Shown here in pieces: positions 46,580 to 50,100 of a stretch of DNA of 50,100 bases. The stretch is from Glandiceps talaboti (taxonomy: Eukaryota > Hemichordata > Enteropneusta > Spengelidae). Location of the stretch: the NCBI RefSeq assembly GCF_964340395.1, contig NC_135559.1:18854050-18904149 (forward strand), given 5' to 3'. The position numbers and the translations under genes are program-made. The first letter of the stretch is position 1, and each line of letters starts with the position of its first letter. The notes below the pieces were generated by a model. It did not search any database. It was not told the DNA's origin and saw nothing but the letters and a program-made list of their open reading frames with translations.

Positions 46580-46762
46580 CTTCAATCGAATAGTTACATT
46601 CACATCTATATATATCTTTTCAATGATATCCTCTTTATTATTAGTAACGAGAAAGTCCGTCTCTTCACCAATAATGATGTATGGCAAAAGAAGCTTTGTA
46701 TTCACTCTCGATAAATAAAATTGGGCTGGTGCCTGCATGTTGCATTGGTTTGCTGTTGACAC
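46580..46762 (-). CDS. Possible first coding exon, unknown protein
   Basis: ATG at 46762 opens 61 codons (MSTANQCNMQAPAQFYLSRV, then IIIGEETDFLVTNNKEDIIE, ending NVTIRLK). A strong donor AAG|GTAAGT follows at 46580/46579 in phase 0. A CCAAT word lies in the first codons, and a palindromic E-box ATCACGTGAT lies about 45 bases upstream. No following exon was identified with confidence, so the gene model is incomplete. The family is not recognised. Confidence 0.35.
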
Positions 46763-47708
46763 GTTACGGTTTATGAAAACGAGTAGTCACCGAATCAGAA
46801 TTAATCACGTGATCTGCGATCTTTCATCCCCATCTCTAATCACTGTATGTCATTCTAGTATTTCTTTACAGGTCTTTAAAAATGTATTTGTATTAAAATA
46901 CATGTACATATGTAAAGGTATAGGAAGTAACAATCTTACACAATAATATGTCTACCTGCTCATATATTTTTTTTAATTAATTGATTTTCGAAGTGCCCTT
47001 CTTTGAAGTCAGGTCACATTCTTTAAAATGTCTACTGACTACACATAAATGCAATCATCATCTAGATTGAACCAGCTAATGTTCAATATTGTTATTAAAT
47101 GTCATGTTACTTAGTGAACATGAAAAGTGACAATTTCGCTATCAAATCCGACATATGATTTCTAGTGGTTGAATCACATAACCAACTTTTACAGTTTTAA
47201 GTCGGTTGCGTAGCCGATACATATATGATGTCACCACTTACTGTTGTACGGGTTAGTCAGATGTACAGCGATTTGAGCGTCGGAATGTTAACACTACATT
47301 CTAATAGTGTGACGTGATTCTATCGAATTAGTTTACCAGATGCAAGTAACCATACACCCGTGGATTTTAGCCACACCCATTGGGGGGGGGGGGGGTCCTC
47401 AATCTGTGATTACTCATATGGTTCCTCGATACATCCTAAAATGTACTTGTAAATCAGGATAACTTGTAACACAACGATAGAAATGTCCTATATTATAAGC
47501 GAAGCTGACGAAATATTGATAGAATAGAATAGAAATAACGTTATTGCCAATATTGTATATAAAGAAAACCGTTTATAGTCAACGGTGAGGTTAAAACAGA
47601 TGACATGTAAGCTAACAATAAAAAATAATAAAAATGATATAAAAATTACATGAGGCAGGCTAGAAACAACAGAATCACGACCGTGCTAATGTACAGCAAG
47701 TAGGACAC
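46763..47708. other. Intergenic stretch ending in a possible inverted LINE tail
   Basis: It has an E-box ATCACGTGAT at about 46806 and a 14-nt G run at 47382-47395. At 47518-47540 'agaatagaatagaaataacg' resembles, on the minus strand, the microsatellite tail that ends many LINEs. No gene is seen. Confidence 0.35.
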
Positions 47709-48464
47709 CATATTTAAACTGAATGCCTCCTGTAAGCATGGTAAGGGTAAAACCATGCTTATAAGAACGCCCCGGAAAATTCTCAACGTTGAAGGTCGCC
47801 TTTATATTGGAAACAAACTTATTGAAAGAGTATCATCAGCAACATATCTAGGTGTCTCAATTGATTCCTTCCTAAATTGGAAGTCTCATATCGAAAAAGT
47901 GTGTAACATAATCAATCCTAAGGTTGGAATCATTTCTCGTATTCGTCACTTTGTGCCAAGATCTGTTCTCATACTCCTTTACAACACTTTAATTCTACCT
48001 CATCTTAGCTATTGTGTGGAAGTGTAGGGAAACACCTTCCCAACAGCACTACACCCCCTTCTTCGTCTACAAAAAAGCTTGTCCGTTTCATAACTTTCTC
48101 AGATTACCATGCCCATTCTACTCCTCTCTTTCATCAACTTAAAATTCTTGATATTTACAAACTCTGTAGTCTTCAAACTTGCATTTTCATCTTCGATGTA
48201 ATACACAATCGCTATATCCACAATCTTGAGCATTACTTCGAACTTCATTTGACCCATAACTATCCAACCAAAGCAAGATCCAATGCAAATTTACCACTCC
48301 CACAGGCCAACTTGACACAAACTCAGTATAATTTTAACTACGCAGCAGTCAAGGCATGGAACGCAGTACCCCTACCAATTAAATCGCTTCACAGTCGGGA
48401 AAAATTTAAGTCTGAATTGAAACAGTTTTATTCAGTTAGTGACATTCCGTATACATGTATATAG
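47709..48464 (+). pseudogene. Broken 3' end of a LINE reverse transcriptase (Jockey/CR1 group)
   Basis: The frame from about 47709 to 48024 gives the post-catalytic region of non-LTR reverse transcriptases (YLGVSIDSFLNWKSHIEKV, then SVLILLYNTLILPHLSYCVE). A TAG stands at 48025-48027 where the family has a Trp codon, and one base is missing in the A run near 48070. The frame then continues in another phase (FITFSDYHAHSTPLFHQLKI, AVKAWNAVPLPIKSLHS) to the stop at 48464. The conserved catalytic FADD part lies further 5' and is absent, so this is a 5'-truncated, inactive copy. Confidence 0.85.
47733..47758. repeat. Small hairpin in the LINE fragment
   Basis: The arms TAAGCATGGT and ACCATGCTTA pair perfectly over 10 bp. 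They lie at the start of the recognisable reverse transcriptase region and are probably fortuitous. Confidence 0.6.
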
Positions 48465-48622
48465 CAAGTTTATTTATTTGTGACAGCAGTGATTTGTAAA
48501 AATTTGTACAACTTTAGTTTATGAATATTTAGTGTGTGTATGAATGTATGATTGTTTGTTTTGTTTTTTGTATGAGTGAGTGAGTGTGATGTGTGTGTAT
48601 TATGTTCACTGTCATCCTTTAT

Positions 48623-48989
<367 letters not shown>

Positions 48990-49000
48990 CAAAGGGAAGC

Positions 49001-49100
49001 NNNNNNNNNNNNNNNNNNNNNNNNNNNNNNNNNNNNNNNNNNNNNNNNNNNNNNNNNNNNNNNNNNNNNNNNNNNNNNNNNNNNNNNNNNNNNNNNNNNN
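49001..49100. other. Assembly gap (100 N)
   Basis: Exactly 100 N, the usual placeholder for a gap of unknown length. It follows the GA array and precedes a duplicated segment that starts within the end of the minisatellite seen at 9352. Confidence 0.99.
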
Positions 49101-50076
49101 ACCATAGAAATCTCACAATTATCTTGCCTCCCCCTTCCCACCCCACCCCTCCTCACCCCAGTCATAAAGAACCCCCCCCCCCCCTCCCTCCCCAATATTT
49201 TTCACCATCTTTATATATTTTATTTCTTCATATATCATCTAACTTCAGGTTTGACCGAAAGAGATTATTTGCAGATTTCAAATTTTGAGAAATTGTTGAT
49301 TTTAAAGTTTGATTCATTGAAATTAAAAGATTGAATATAACAGGAATTAACGGATGAACTTAAGCCTGAAAATTGTGATGCTTTAATTACAGCTAAAATG
49401 ATGTAGGCTTGGTGTTTCACTCATGCAACATGACATTTAATACACACCCTCAGACAACTTCTAATGCAAAACAAACAATTATATAGGTGCCATGCACAGT
49501 TGGGATGTAGAAGTAGTCAAGTTGAAATGTTGATTCTTAGTTAGAAAATAAACAATTGCAGCCATTAAAATCAAAATCCACATGTAATGTTTTCATTAGA
49601 AACCTGTTTTTACTGCACTGTAAAAGAATAGCAATGCTTATCAGTGTTCAATGTGATTGGGTAAAGGATCCTGCTGTGTTTATTGTGTCTCTGTTATTGT
49701 TAGTCTAGAGTTGAAATATGTCTTGCTCTGTGTCAAAAACATAATGTCCCATGAGTGGAACACCAAGCCGTCATCATTTTAGCTGTAGTTGCTTCTGCTT
49801 GTAATTCAAATCCAATCTTTTGAAAACCTTGTATAAATAACATAGGACAGTGAATACCAAATCATAGCCAATGTCAAGGTTTTATGAACAGACAATTTCT
49901 TTTCTTCGTCTTATCACATTGTCATCATACAATAGAGAGTATATCATGTCAAAGAAGTCTTTATGACTTTTCCTGTAAATAGTTACAATCATAGAAATTC
50001 ACGTACTCAAAGTGGCACAAGCTGAGTTTGTAATTATTTAGTCAAGTGAAAGTGTTTGAAACCTTGGTTAAACTAT
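49101..50076 (+). repeat. Near-identical copy of 9352-10320
   Basis: It starts ACCATAGAAATCTCACAATT, identical to 9352 onward, and follows it with about 20 substitutions and a few small indels. It then diverges after 'taaactatt' (10320 / 50076). It covers the 3' UTR of the 7-kb gene, so a terminal exon copy probably lies in or beyond the gap on the left side. Confidence 0.95.
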
Positions 50077-50100
50077 TCTAGTATAATATTAATGTTAATA

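Overview
This is an AT-rich animal nuclear window. It has long introns with canonical GT-AG junctions, many microsatellites, dispersed non-coding transposons, one LINE remnant and a 100-base N gap. The non-RD kinase style and the hairpin plus tetranucleotide plus roughly 150-bp core-repeat elements resemble those of marine invertebrates (mollusc, brachiopod, hemichordate, lancelet type), but I cannot place the species.

Left part (1-18 kb). Two inverted copies of a dispersed repeat bracket 1030-3542. The 3' end of an unidentified plus-strand gene lies at 6987-9041; a 65-67 bp minisatellite runs through its stop codon, and its long 3' UTR probably extends to about 11.46 kb. The rest, to 18 kb, holds inverted-repeat elements, hairpins, a perfect 59-bp palindrome and a possible pair of 3' exons at 15.7-16.3 kb.

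Middle (18-31 kb). A five-exon plus-strand gene (18145-29775) encodes a 442-residue protein of unknown function; all splice phases agree. Its introns hold two copies of one 620-bp inverted-repeat element, a hAT-like derivative and a Helentron/pearl-like element with six tandem core repeats. A degenerate element of the same design follows the gene, then a 513-bp snapback element.

Right part (31-50 kb), mostly minus strand. A protein kinase (33472-34491) is coded in one exon, preceded by two upstream exons at 36157-36204 and about 39675. A tandem splice acceptor there could switch between a short upstream ORF and an N-terminally extended kinase. A 144-bp satellite lies in its second intron. Next come a two-exon orphan gene (42090-42945, 233 residues), a 620-bp pentanucleotide array, a possible first coding exon at 46580-46762, a broken LINE 3' end, a GA array flanked by a 21-bp inverted repeat, and the gap. 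The sequence after the gap is a near copy of 9352-10320, so it is a duplicated 3' UTR or an uncollapsed haplotype.

No operon-like grouping or shared pathway among the genes is visible. The most interesting points are the kinase splice/upstream-ORF arrangement, the interchangeable-hairpin transposon architecture, and the two orphan genes.
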